NCBI GenBank assembly: GCA_024867545.1
Contig: JANFNE010000017.1
Location: 955,001 to 1,019,000, forward strand
Source: Phytopythium helicoides
Taxonomy: Eukaryota; Oomycota; Peronosporomycetes; Pythiales; Pythiaceae
Direction of reading: 5' to 3'
Length of the DNA: 64,000 bases
This document shows, in pieces, positions 51,282-59,242 of the stretch (position 1 is the stretch's first letter; every line of letters starts with the position of its first letter). Under the pieces are notes generated by a model, which saw only the letters and a list, made by a program, of their open reading frames with translations, made no database searches and was not told the origin of the DNA. Position numbers and translations under genes: made by a program.

Positions 51282-52889
51282 TCACGTCCACAGCACCACG
51301 CAGCCGTTCTTGTCGCACGACGCCAGGCTGTCGCCGTCCGGCCGCCACACGCAGCACGCCACGGCGCCCTGGTGTCCGCTTGCTCCGCTCGCAGTCAGCT
51401 CCTTCGCCAGCCGGCCGGTTGTGACGTCCCAGACGAGCACCGACCCCGTGGCGCTGCCGGCCGCCGCATACCTCGCGTCGCCCCGCAGCGCGGCCTTGCT
51501 CCAGTCGAACGCGCAGCGGTACGACGGCGCGCGCAGCTCGTGGACGACGTCGAAGGTGCGCACGTCGATGACGCGCAGCGCGTTGTCCCTCGAATTGGTG
51601 AGCAGCAGCGGGCTGCTGGCGGCGCCGGCCATGGAGGACGCGAAGCTGACGGACGTGACCTGGTCCTCGTGCACGCCTTTGAGCTCGTAGGCGAGCGTCT
51701 TGGCGCGTGCGTCCCAGAATCGCACGACGCCGTCCTGGTGCGCGCTGGCGAACTGCTCGCCCGTGGCGGCGAGGTCGTTGCAGCTCGAGTGGCACGAGAC
51801 GGCGAGCAGTCTGCGGCCGGTGGCGACGTCCCAGAGGCGCAGGCTGCGGTCCGCCGAGCCCGTGAGCACGTGCGCGGGGGCCACGAGCGAGAACTCGGCC
51901 GCGAGCACCTTGCCCTTGTGGCCCGTGAGCGTCTGGCTCACGCGGCCCGTGCCGACGCGCCAGATGAAGCTCTTGCGGTCGCAGCCCGTGCCGAGCACGA
52001 GCGCGCCGTCGGCCGACACGCGCACGCACAGCAGCGGGTGCGCCGTGCCCACGCCGCGGTACTCGCCGAGCGCGCCGAGGCTCGCGCCAAGCGCGGCGCC
52101 GGCGCTCGCGGGCGCCTCCCACGCGCGCACCGTGCCGTCGCTGCTGCCGCTGAACAGGATCTTCCCCGAGCCGTTGAAGCAGACCGAGTTGACCTCGGTG
52201 GCGTGCGCGCGCACGGCGAACGCGGCGGCGGTCACCAGTCCGCCGTCGTCCACAATCGCGTCGGCCGCGGACTCGAGCCCGAGGCTGAGGCGCCCGAGCG
52301 CGTCGGCGGCGCTCGCGCTCGGCGGCGCGCGGCCGTCGCCCTCCCCGTGCAGCCACTCGTGCAGCAGCGCGTTCTTGTCGCGCAGCTCCTTGCGCAGCTG
52401 GTCGGCGGCGGCCTCGGCGCGCGCCACGAGCTGCCGCTGGCGCGCCAGCTCCTCGCGCTGGAGCTGCAGCGCGGCGTCGAGCTCGGCGATGGCGCGGTCC
52501 TTCTCCTCGCCGATGGCGCGCTCCTCCTGCAGCTGCTTGCGCAGGCGCGCGACCTGCGCCTCCCAGTCGGCGCGCTGCTGCAGCAGCGCCTTGCTCTCCT
52601 GCACGAGCGCGAGCTGGTCGCCCGCCACGGCCGCCAGGCGCGCCGTCTTGTCGCTCAGCTCCTTCTCCAGCCGCTGGATGGCCGACAGGTACCGCTCCGC
52701 GTCCTCGGACGGCGCCGAGAGCGCCGCGGACGCCGCCAGCGACGCCGACGGAGCCAGCGACGCGCGCGCCAGCAGCTGCTGGTGCGAGGCGATGAGCGAG
52801 CGGAAGGCGCGCGCCTCGCGCCGGTTGCGCGCCTCCAGCAGCCGCGGGGCCTGCTCGGCCAGCCAGTCGCCCGCCACGGCGGTGCTCAT
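51282..52889 (-). CDS. ATG16: ATG16-like autophagy protein (coiled coil + WD40)
   Basis: 535 residues from the ATG at 52889 (MSTAVAGDWLAEQAPRLLEA); an in-frame ATG at 52958 is also possible. The N-terminal helix with the RREARAFRSLIASHQQLL segment resembles the ATG5-binding motif. Residues about 75-200 form a long coiled coil (RLEKELSDKTARL, REELARQRQLVARAEA), followed by seven WD40 blades: SGSSDGTVRAWE, GSADRSLRLWDVATG, ASAHQDGVVRFWDA, NSRDNALRVIDV, AGSATGSVLVWDV and a closing SCDKNGCVVLWT. In animals and plants ATG16L scaffolds the ATG12-ATG5 conjugate on phagophores. Single exon and extremely GC-rich, so antisense frames are long but spurious. Confidence 0.85.
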   Translation of the reverse strand: MSTAVAGDWLAEQAPRLLEARNRREARAFRSLIASHQQLLARASLAPSASLAASAALSAPSEDAERYLSAIQRLEKELSDKTARLAAVAGDQLALVQESKALLQQRADWEAQVARLRKQLQEERAIGEEKDRAIAELDAALQLQREELARQRQLVARAEAAADQLRKELRDKNALLHEWLHGEGDGRAPPSASAADALGRLSLGLESAADAIVDDGGLVTAAAFAVRAHATEVNSVCFNGSGKILFSGSSDGTVRAWEAPASAGAALGASLGALGEYRGVGTAHPLLCVRVSADGALVLGTGCDRKSFIWRVGTGRVSQTLTGHKGKVLAAEFSLVAPAHVLTGSADRSLRLWDVATGRRLLAVSCHSSCNDLAATGEQFASAHQDGVVRFWDARAKTLAYELKGVHEDQVTSVSFASSMAGAASSPLLLTNSRDNALRVIDVRTFDVVHELRAPSYRCAFDWSKAALRGDARYAAAGSATGSVLVWDVTTGRLAKELTASGASGHQGAVACCVWRPDGDSLASCDKNGCVVLWT

Positions 52890-52958
52890 GGAGGTGTTCT
52901 CGCCTGGAAGCCTGGAAGCCTGGAAGCCGCCGCTATAATAATATTGGAGTGAGTGCAT

Positions 52959-54012
52959 TGAAGAAAATTGCGCTGGGCTGTTGTGTGAGGAGGAACGGTT
53001 CAAGCGAGAGAGCTTCGTTGACTGTAGCTGACAGCGTCGATGTCAGCTCCGTGCTCAACCAGATACCGTTCGCTGTCCAAATCACCACGGGATGCAGCAA
53101 GCAGCAGTGGTGTCTGTCCCATCGCGCCATGAGATTTCACGTTCGCATCTTGGGCCATGACTCATGGCCGATCAAATTGGTGTGAATGTTCATCGATGGG
53201 CTCGAGGAGGTGTTCAAGCCATCGCGACGACACCGGGAGATCGCCTCGAGGATGAAATGACATGAGCTCATCTGCATGGAGACCCGGCCAGAGATTGAGC
53301 GCCATGAGGACTCTCTAGACGTCGACGCGGCTGCTAGATATCTCGGGCTTCGCCTCGCCATCATTGGTAGCATGCTTCACATACACTTTGCAAGTAAAAT
53401 GGGAGGCATGCCATGGAGACCCGAGGACTTCAACTTGCGAGGGCGAGGCATTCGACGCCAAGCTTTCTTCCCCTCAGTTGGCAAGTTTCAAGATGGAGCT
53501 CAAGCTGTTGCTCTCCGCGGTTCACGACCCAGGGTCACGCGCTTGAGCTTCCACCGCGCAAGAAGACCAAGGCGAAGACACAACCTCTCATGGTCAAGTG
53601 CAGACCCACGGCTCAGCTGCAGGCATTCGCGAAAACCAAGCACCTCGCCTCGGCTTCAGCTGCGCGTCCAAGCTCGAGATCTTCACGGAGGCTCAAGCGG
53701 TGGCTTCATCGGACGCTTACGAAAACCAATCTGCGTCTGTTTGCTGCTGCTTAGCCACACTCTAGACCTGCGTCGATGAGCAAGTGTCGTTCGCCAGCGA
53801 AAACCAAGCAACGCTCGCGGCGTTCAGCTTGATGGCTTCAGCACGAGTGCGTCGTCGAGGGGATGCGTCTTCGCAACTTCGGTCGACATGCGCCGCCAGC
53901 CAGCTTCTTCCCGGACTACAGCGGGGCGTCACAGACGTATGCAGAGTCGAACCGACTCAGTCTCTCACCGCGCGGCGCAGTGTTCCGCACTCGCCGTGAA
54001 AGCTACATTTGT
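52959..54012. other. Intergenic with an ankyrin-repeat remnant
   Basis: No intact gene. Minus-strand ankyrin homology (next entry) is the only recognisable coding relic. The plus strand at 53430-53990 carries several medium frames with Ala/Ser/Arg-rich composition and scattered stops that may be a decayed gene, but I cannot identify it. Confidence 0.4.
53024..53155 (-). pseudogene. Ankyrin-repeat fragment
   Basis: The minus strand reads AQDANVKSHGAMGQTPLLLAASRGDLDSERYLVEHGADIDAV as separate adjoining stretches: a canonical ankyrin repeat (GQTPLLLAASRGDLD, LVEHGADIDAV) with the end of the preceding one. The frame is closed by a TAG upstream and a stop soon after, so only about one and a half repeats survive, just upstream of the ATG16-like gene. 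The repeat type is the classical GxTPLxxAA form, unlike the oomycete-style repeats at 11-16 kb. Confidence 0.6.
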
Positions 54013-56076
54013 CTAGTTAGATATAGTGTAGCTACTATGGTATTCGAGATCTGCAGGCGACACTTGTGAGGAGCTGCGAGGTGGTCTGCGAGCTGTGCAG
54101 GGAGGTGGAGGAGGTGACGGGACCACCGGACCCATGCGAACGGGGCACGAGTACTCGAGCGGCTGGCGGATGAAGAGCAGTTCCTCGTGGTGCTGCGGAC
54201 GAGCGAGCTCGATGGCGAGGCGTGTGTTCCAGCCCAGGATCGTCGCGATGCGTTGCATGGCAAAGTCCTTGGTGTGCAGCTCAAACGGGCGAGCGCCGAG
54301 CCACTGCAGGCGCCAGACTGTGCGGTCGGCGAGCAGCTCGCTGTCGGCCAAGATCAAGACCATCACAGCGGCGGTCACAACGAGCACCCACACTGCAACG
54401 GCCAACGCGAAACCTCGACGCGAGCGCACAAAAGACTGAACCGGAGGTGTCATGGAGTCGAGCAGGAAGATCCAGTTGAACCATAGCCACCAGGCGGCGA
54501 CGGCAGCGCAACCGTGCGGCCGCCACCGCACCATGTCCATCATGCACACGGCGAGAGCGTGCAGTTGGAAGGCGGAGAACATGACGTCAAAGTTGGTGAC
54601 AAGCGCGAGCACCATGTCGCGGTGGCTCAAGATGAAGCAAACGAGCACGTAGAAGTGAGAGCATATCACCGCGACGAGACCAAGCTGCAGTTTGGTCTCG
54701 TCAAGCCAGTCCGAGTGCGGAAAAAGGAGAGAAAGCCACGTGCAGACACTCAAGGTGAAGCCGACAATTCCCAACAGCCAAACCCCATTGCTTGCTGTGT
54801 GCACGCCGAACGATTTCCGTGCGTTTCCAGCGCAAATCCACCTCACAACTGGCAGGAATGTTCGTTTTGCGTCGACAACGAACGATGTCGACCAATGACT
54901 GGAACCACGGATAGGTTGCATTGCACCAGACAGGATCCGATTTATCGTTGTACCTTGACGAAGTCGTGCTCCACCAATCATAGCAACACGGCGTCCTGAT
55001 CGCCACGGTCGCAGCCGCAAACTTCCTTTCACAACGACGCAAGAGACAACACGGAATCTCGCAAGCGACAGCTCGCACTCGCGCAATTGATGCCGCGTGA
55101 CGTACACTTTCTTCGCCATGAAGATCGCGAGTGTGCAGGCGGTGAAGACGACGACAGATCCAGTGTCGATCGGGAAATCTCGCGAAACCGAAATCAAAGT
55201 GAACCGCGCGTCTGACGCAAGTCCGACTCCACATGCAATTGCGAGCACAAGTAGTAGTGGGATGGTTGTGAGGGCAGCTTTGCTAGCTACCGAGAAGCCG
55301 TGGAAGTTGGCATCGATCATCGCGATGCTTTGGATGCTCAGCCACCCAACAATACACAACACGCCGCGCGGCAATCCGAGGATGTGTGCGACGCAAAGCC
55401 AGTGAACTGAGTTGATGATTGACACGAACCAGCACTCGTACGTGCGCAACAACAACGAAAGCATGTCAACGGAGGAAAGCGCCAATAGAGCCAGCAACGG
55501 TGGAGTTGCGATGACCAGAATTAACATGGAAACAATCGAGACTGCAGCTAAGCCACCTGGTACCCATACAGGGGTGAAGATTAGTATCGCGAAGACACCC
55601 AGCGCAAATCGAATAATCAAGTACATCACTCGATGCCGTGTCTGGATCACATTTGCAAGCTGTGCTTGGGTGGACAGAGGCAACCAGGTCAACGAGAGTA
55701 TTGTTCGCTCGAGGTTTATAGTTGGTAGAGCACTGGCACTTTTGAGCTCGTACATCATCTGGGAGTCGCCGATGTCGATACAGGGAGCAAGCCCAAATGT
55801 CACCTCTGCTTGCATTTTGTTTGGATGTGCTACTTGTTGGTGTGTATTCGCAGCTCGAGAATGTTTGGGAGCGGTATGTTTAAGGGGAACAACCGAGATG
55901 ATCGCGACTTTACCTGAGGCTGAGACTCTAGCTCGCTTCTTGGAATTCAGCATGGCCGTGGGTCCGGTGTTCTTCCCCACAGCAGTACTGTTGACAATCT
56001 GTCCGTCGAGCTTCGAGGGTTGTGAGGGGCGGTAGATTGTGATGATCTCGTCACCTGAACTGAACACAGCTGACAT
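54013..56076 (-). CDS. Polytopic membrane protein, family paralogue E (long N-terminus)
   Basis: 687 residues from an ATG at 56076. Unlike the others it carries a roughly 115-residue hydrophilic N-terminal extension (MSAVFSSGDEIITIYRPS, then a KKRARV basic patch). Family landmarks follow: LPTINLERTILSL, RTYECWFVSIINSVHW, IDANFHGFS, DTGSVVVFTACTLAIFMAKKVY, RFRVVSCVVVKGSLRLR; then TNFDVMFSAFQL, LDSMTPPVQSF, LADRTVWRL and FIRQPLEYS. The C-terminal tail is Pro/Ser-rich (PSPPPPPCTARRPP). About 11 helices. The basic KKRARV could be a cytosolic sorting or nuclear-type signal. Head-to-head with F across 107 bp. It is the intact counterpart of the fragment at 46494. Confidence 0.75.
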   Translation of the reverse strand: MSAVFSSGDEIITIYRPSQPSKLDGQIVNSTAVGKNTGPTAMLNSKKRARVSASGKVAIISVVPLKHTAPKHSRAANTHQQVAHPNKMQAEVTFGLAPCIDIGDSQMMYELKSASALPTINLERTILSLTWLPLSTQAQLANVIQTRHRVMYLIIRFALGVFAILIFTPVWVPGGLAAVSIVSMLILVIATPPLLALLALSSVDMLSLLLRTYECWFVSIINSVHWLCVAHILGLPRGVLCIVGWLSIQSIAMIDANFHGFSVASKAALTTIPLLLVLAIACGVGLASDARFTLISVSRDFPIDTGSVVVFTACTLAIFMAKKVYVTRHQLRECELSLARFRVVSCVVVKGSLRLRPWRSGRRVAMIGGARLRQGTTINRILSGAMQPIRGSSHWSTSFVVDAKRTFLPVVRWICAGNARKSFGVHTASNGVWLLGIVGFTLSVCTWLSLLFPHSDWLDETKLQLGLVAVICSHFYVLVCFILSHRDMVLALVTNFDVMFSAFQLHALAVCMMDMVRWRPHGCAAVAAWWLWFNWIFLLDSMTPPVQSFVRSRRGFALAVAVWVLVVTAAVMVLILADSELLADRTVWRLQWLGARPFELHTKDFAMQRIATILGWNTRLAIELARPQHHEELLFIRQPLEYSCPVRMGPVVPSPPPPPCTARRPPRSSSQVSPADLEYHSSYTISN

Positions 56077-58005
56077 TACTTATCATCTATACTTGGCTCT
56101 GCCGTGGTGCCATGTCGAGGTTTTTCAAAATAGATCACTGCGGACCTCGGCAGTCGTGAGTCCATATCGGCAGTGCTTGTTCAATGGGATCACTCGGCGT
56201 CGTATCACCGACCACATGCAAGGAGCGCACAGAAGCTCTAGGATCCAACAGAATACCCGCATTGGTTTCCTCTTGGAGTACGTCAGTTATAACTCCGATC
56301 ATTGAAGTCAGAGAAGCTCATACCACTTCGACTGTCAACTCTTCATCCGATGATCCCAATCCATGGTTATACCAGCTCACTCTCTCACGCTCACTGCCAA
56401 CTGTGAATTTGGCGAACACAATAGCTACTCGGATGCTATCTGAAGCATCACACGAGCGCATTGTGCAGTTCCTCAAGGTTCGATATGGAATCGTATCCTT
56501 GTTTATCCGCATATCTGGAGTCAGCGTTGCTGTCTTACTATTTGTTGAATCCGACGTCTTCACACCGATCATTCTCTTTCTTGCAGCTGCTGCGTTATTA
56601 TGCTTTCTCAATTTACTAGTTTTCTCGTCCCTTGACGTGTTGCATCTATTGATTCGGAGCTACGAATTTTGGTTTGTGTCGGCTCTGAATACAGTCAATT
56701 GGCTTGCATTGGGTTTTATCTATGGAGACGAGCGATCCTTTTCGACTCTTACCTGTTGGATCGGGATTGAAATGTCTATCGCACTTGACGCTAACTATCG
56801 CAGCTTCAGGGCTGCGACCAAGTCCATCATCATGAGTATTCCATCCATGATTTTGGTTGCAATTGCTTGCAGCTACAAGCTCATTGGAAGGGCACATTTC
56901 TTTGAATTGACATTTTTCAGCTTTACACTAGATTCCGGACACATTATCATGTATGCGTCTACAACGCTCTCGATATTCATGTTTCGGAAAGCATACCTCA
57001 AGCGCTATCGACACACATCAACACTTGACGGCATTCATATCATTCCGTGTGTCGTCGTCAAGGCTCGACTGCATTTGGCTCAGCAGATGCTTCGACGAAA
57101 TCGACGACTCGGTGTTTCAGGATTGAGTGCAGGCTCCATTCGTGAATCGGAAGAAACCAAACCCACTGGTGATGTGAATATCGAGCGGAAACTAGCCGCT
57201 CTCATGCACATTCAGCAACTTCGACGATCACGGTTTGAAGAAGCTGTCATTGATGCGCGAAGAACACTCGTACCGATTGGCATCTCTCTTCGTGGAGTAT
57301 ACACACCTGCCTTTGCTGGATTTGTGGTTCTCGTCGGCTGCATAGGCTTCCTGTTATCCATCTACGACTTCGTGCGCATCATGGTGGCAGCAAAGTGGTC
57401 GGAATCTGACAACCACTCGACAGGATCACATGAAGTTGGAACATGGGGCCTCACCTGTTCGAGTTTCTTTTTCGTGATGACGTTGTTCCTGGCCCAGCGC
57501 GACTTGCTTCGTGTGCTGCTGCTCACTTTCGACTTTGTTTTCTCTGCCGCTCAATTCATTGCTCTTGCAATCTGCATTTGTGACCTGGTTCGTTGGAAGG
57601 TCCGCTACTGTGTCCTTATCACGTCGTGGTCGTGTTGGTTTCATTGGATCTTGCTCCAGGACGCGATCTCTCCACCGATCAAGGCGCACCTCATGTTTCG
57701 ACGTCGTGGAGCCGCGTTGGTGATGTTTTGGATCCTGTTCGTGTTGGCTGCACTCGCTGCCTTGCTCGTGTTCGATCGCAGCGAGAGCGGAGTGTTTGCC
57801 GACCGTATATTGTGGTCAGTGCCACTCTCGGACTCGCGCGTATTCGAGCAGCGCACACGTGAATTCGCGTTGCAGCGCATCGTCACGATCCTCGGGTGGA
57901 ACACACGATTGCTCTTTGAATTGTCGAGACACTGCGCCACCGACGAGCTGCTGTTCATCCAGGGTCTCGTGGAGTACTCGAGCGCGCTCGACACCTTCCC
58001 GTCCG
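55738..58005. repeat. Inverted duplication arm 2 (E 5' part + paralogue F)
   Basis: Inverted match to about 44565-46832. This arm keeps both genes intact and so resembles the ancestral head-to-head pair. The arms are separated by about 8.9 kb holding D, the m5C methyltransferase, ISCA2, the ATG16-like gene and most of E. Confidence 0.8.
56077..56183. promoter_or_regulatory. Divergent promoter between paralogues E and F
   Basis: 107 bp between the E and F start codons, the inverted copy of 46387-46493 and essentially identical to it. The two genes are probably co-expressed. Confidence 0.55.
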
Positions 58006-58058
58006 ACACAGTTGAGCGGCGGGTGGCTCCCGCACCTGCGGGTGGCAGCAACCAGTGA
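56184..58058 (+). CDS. Polytopic membrane protein, family paralogue F
   Basis: 624 residues from an ATG at 56184 (MGSLGVVSPTTCKERTEA). Same family and landmarks as B, from which it differs at few positions: RSYEFWFVSALNTVNW, GDERSFSTLTCWIG, LDANYRSF, LDSGHIIMYASTTLSIF, LTFDFVFSAAQF, QDAISPPIKAHL, FADRILWSVPL, LFIQGLVEYSSALDTFPS. After TFPS it has its own tail (DTVERRVAPAPAGGSNQ). The 5' region is shared with C, while the membrane core is shared with B, so the three copies look recombined. About 11 helices in two blocks. Its 3' end is followed 134 bp later by the HAD gene. Confidence 0.75.
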   Translation: MGSLGVVSPTTCKERTEALGSNRIPALVSSWSTSVITPIIEVREAHTTSTVNSSSDDPNPWLYQLTLSRSLPTVNLANTIATRMLSEASHERIVQFLKVRYGIVSLFIRISGVSVAVLLFVESDVFTPIILFLAAAALLCFLNLLVFSSLDVLHLLIRSYEFWFVSALNTVNWLALGFIYGDERSFSTLTCWIGIEMSIALDANYRSFRAATKSIIMSIPSMILVAIACSYKLIGRAHFFELTFFSFTLDSGHIIMYASTTLSIFMFRKAYLKRYRHTSTLDGIHIIPCVVVKARLHLAQQMLRRNRRLGVSGLSAGSIRESEETKPTGDVNIERKLAALMHIQQLRRSRFEEAVIDARRTLVPIGISLRGVYTPAFAGFVVLVGCIGFLLSIYDFVRIMVAAKWSESDNHSTGSHEVGTWGLTCSSFFFVMTLFLAQRDLLRVLLLTFDFVFSAAQFIALAICICDLVRWKVRYCVLITSWSCWFHWILLQDAISPPIKAHLMFRRRGAALVMFWILFVLAALAALLVFDRSESGVFADRILWSVPLSDSRVFEQRTREFALQRIVTILGWNTRLLFELSRHCATDELLFIQGLVEYSSALDTFPSDTVERRVAPAPAGGSNQ

Positions 58059-58191
58059 GCATTCCAATGTGCCACTCGAAATGCATCACGATGCACTTTT
58101 GCACACAACACTAAGTATGCTTATATTGGCTAATGTAAGTGGAGCAATTCCTCAAAAGGTTGGCAACACGGTCTCACTTGGAGCTTTCAAG

Positions 58192-59013
58192 ATGGCGAGT
58201 CTAGCGTGGCGTGCCATCACGCTGGATGCGACGGGCACGCTGCTTCGCCCTCGCGCACGAATCGGGGCCACGTACGTCCACGCGTGGGAGCAATTTGCGG
58301 CCTCAAAGCTGTCGTCTTCGTCTCGCGAAGTGGCTGAGAAGGCGGTGGATGCGCGTTTCGCGCTCGCTTTCCGCCGTCACTGGGGTCTGCACGAGAATTT
58401 CGGCTCCGGAGAGAGCTCCACGGCTTTCCCGTGGTGGCAGCGGCTTGTGCTGGACGTGGTGGGCGACAGCGACGTGTTTCCGGCTGAGAAACTACCCGAG
58501 GAGCAGCGCGAGCCGCTCGCCCGCTTCCTGTACGCGCAGTTCGCGTCGTCGGATGCCTGGCAGGTCTATGACGACGCATGGTCCGTGCTGGACCAGCTCA
58601 AGACGCAGGGCGTTGCGCTCGGTGTCATTTCCAACTTTGATGAGCGACTGGCAGGAGTGCTGAAGGGCCTCGGACTGGACGAATACTTCGACGTGGTCAC
58701 CTCGTCGTTCGAGCACGGAGTCGCCAAGCCCCATGCGTCCATCTTCGAGGCCACGTTTGACGCGCTACTTGGTGGAAATGGAGAGTCTAATGAAGGATCT
58801 GAGCGCTATGCTACGTGTCTCCATGTCGGAGACCATTTTGCCAAAGACTATGAAGGTGCTCGTGCTGTTGGAGCGAGCGCGAGGCTGCTAGTCCGGCACC
58901 CACATCGAGAGGGATCTGTCCCGGAGAACTTGCCGAGTGACCAGATCGTATCCACACTCAACGAGCTGCTAAGTGTGAAACAAGGCGCTGGTTCAAGTCG
59001 CTGTGACTTGTGA
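58192..59013 (+). CDS. HAD-superfamily hydrolase, HDHD3/REG-2-like
   Basis: 273 residues from the ATG at 58192 (MASLAWRAITLDATGTLL); an in-frame ATG about 70 bp upstream would add a short leader. Haloacid dehalogenase fold: motif I LDATGTLL with nucleophile Asp12; a helical cap containing the WWQRLVLDVVG segment that HDHD3-like proteins share; motif II VISNFDERL; motif III Lys in AKPHASIFEA; and motif IV HVGDHFAKDYEGARAVG. The +2 acid of phosphatases (DxD) is Thr here, as in dehalogenase-type and REG-2-like members, so phosphatase activity is doubtful and the substrate is unknown. No introns. Confidence 0.88.
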   Translation: MASLAWRAITLDATGTLLRPRARIGATYVHAWEQFAASKLSSSSREVAEKAVDARFALAFRRHWGLHENFGSGESSTAFPWWQRLVLDVVGDSDVFPAEKLPEEQREPLARFLYAQFASSDAWQVYDDAWSVLDQLKTQGVALGVISNFDERLAGVLKGLGLDEYFDVVTSSFEHGVAKPHASIFEATFDALLGGNGESNEGSERYATCLHVGDHFAKDYEGARAVGASARLLVRHPHREGSVPENLPSDQIVSTLNELLSVKQGAGSSRCDL

Positions 59014-59242
59014 AGTGCGCGACCGGTAGAGTCGAAACGGCCACGACCTGCGGCGGTTGTGAGCTTGAGCCGCGCTAATGTATATGCGAATGAACGACCT
59101 TTGACGTGCTGGTTTCACTCTCTTGCCATTGTTCTCGGGGCTGCGGAGAGCTCACAGCAGCACTCGAGAAGCCGGTGCGCGTCTCAAGCGAGATTGGAGC
59201 GTTGTTTCGATCGGGATTTTCCGACTCGACTGAACATCGGGC

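Noticed and set aside
50725..52952. Very long antisense frames (over 500 codons) across ISCA2 and the ATG16-like gene
   Set aside because: Expected from extreme GC-rich codon use; Arg/Ala low-complexity translations with no domain.
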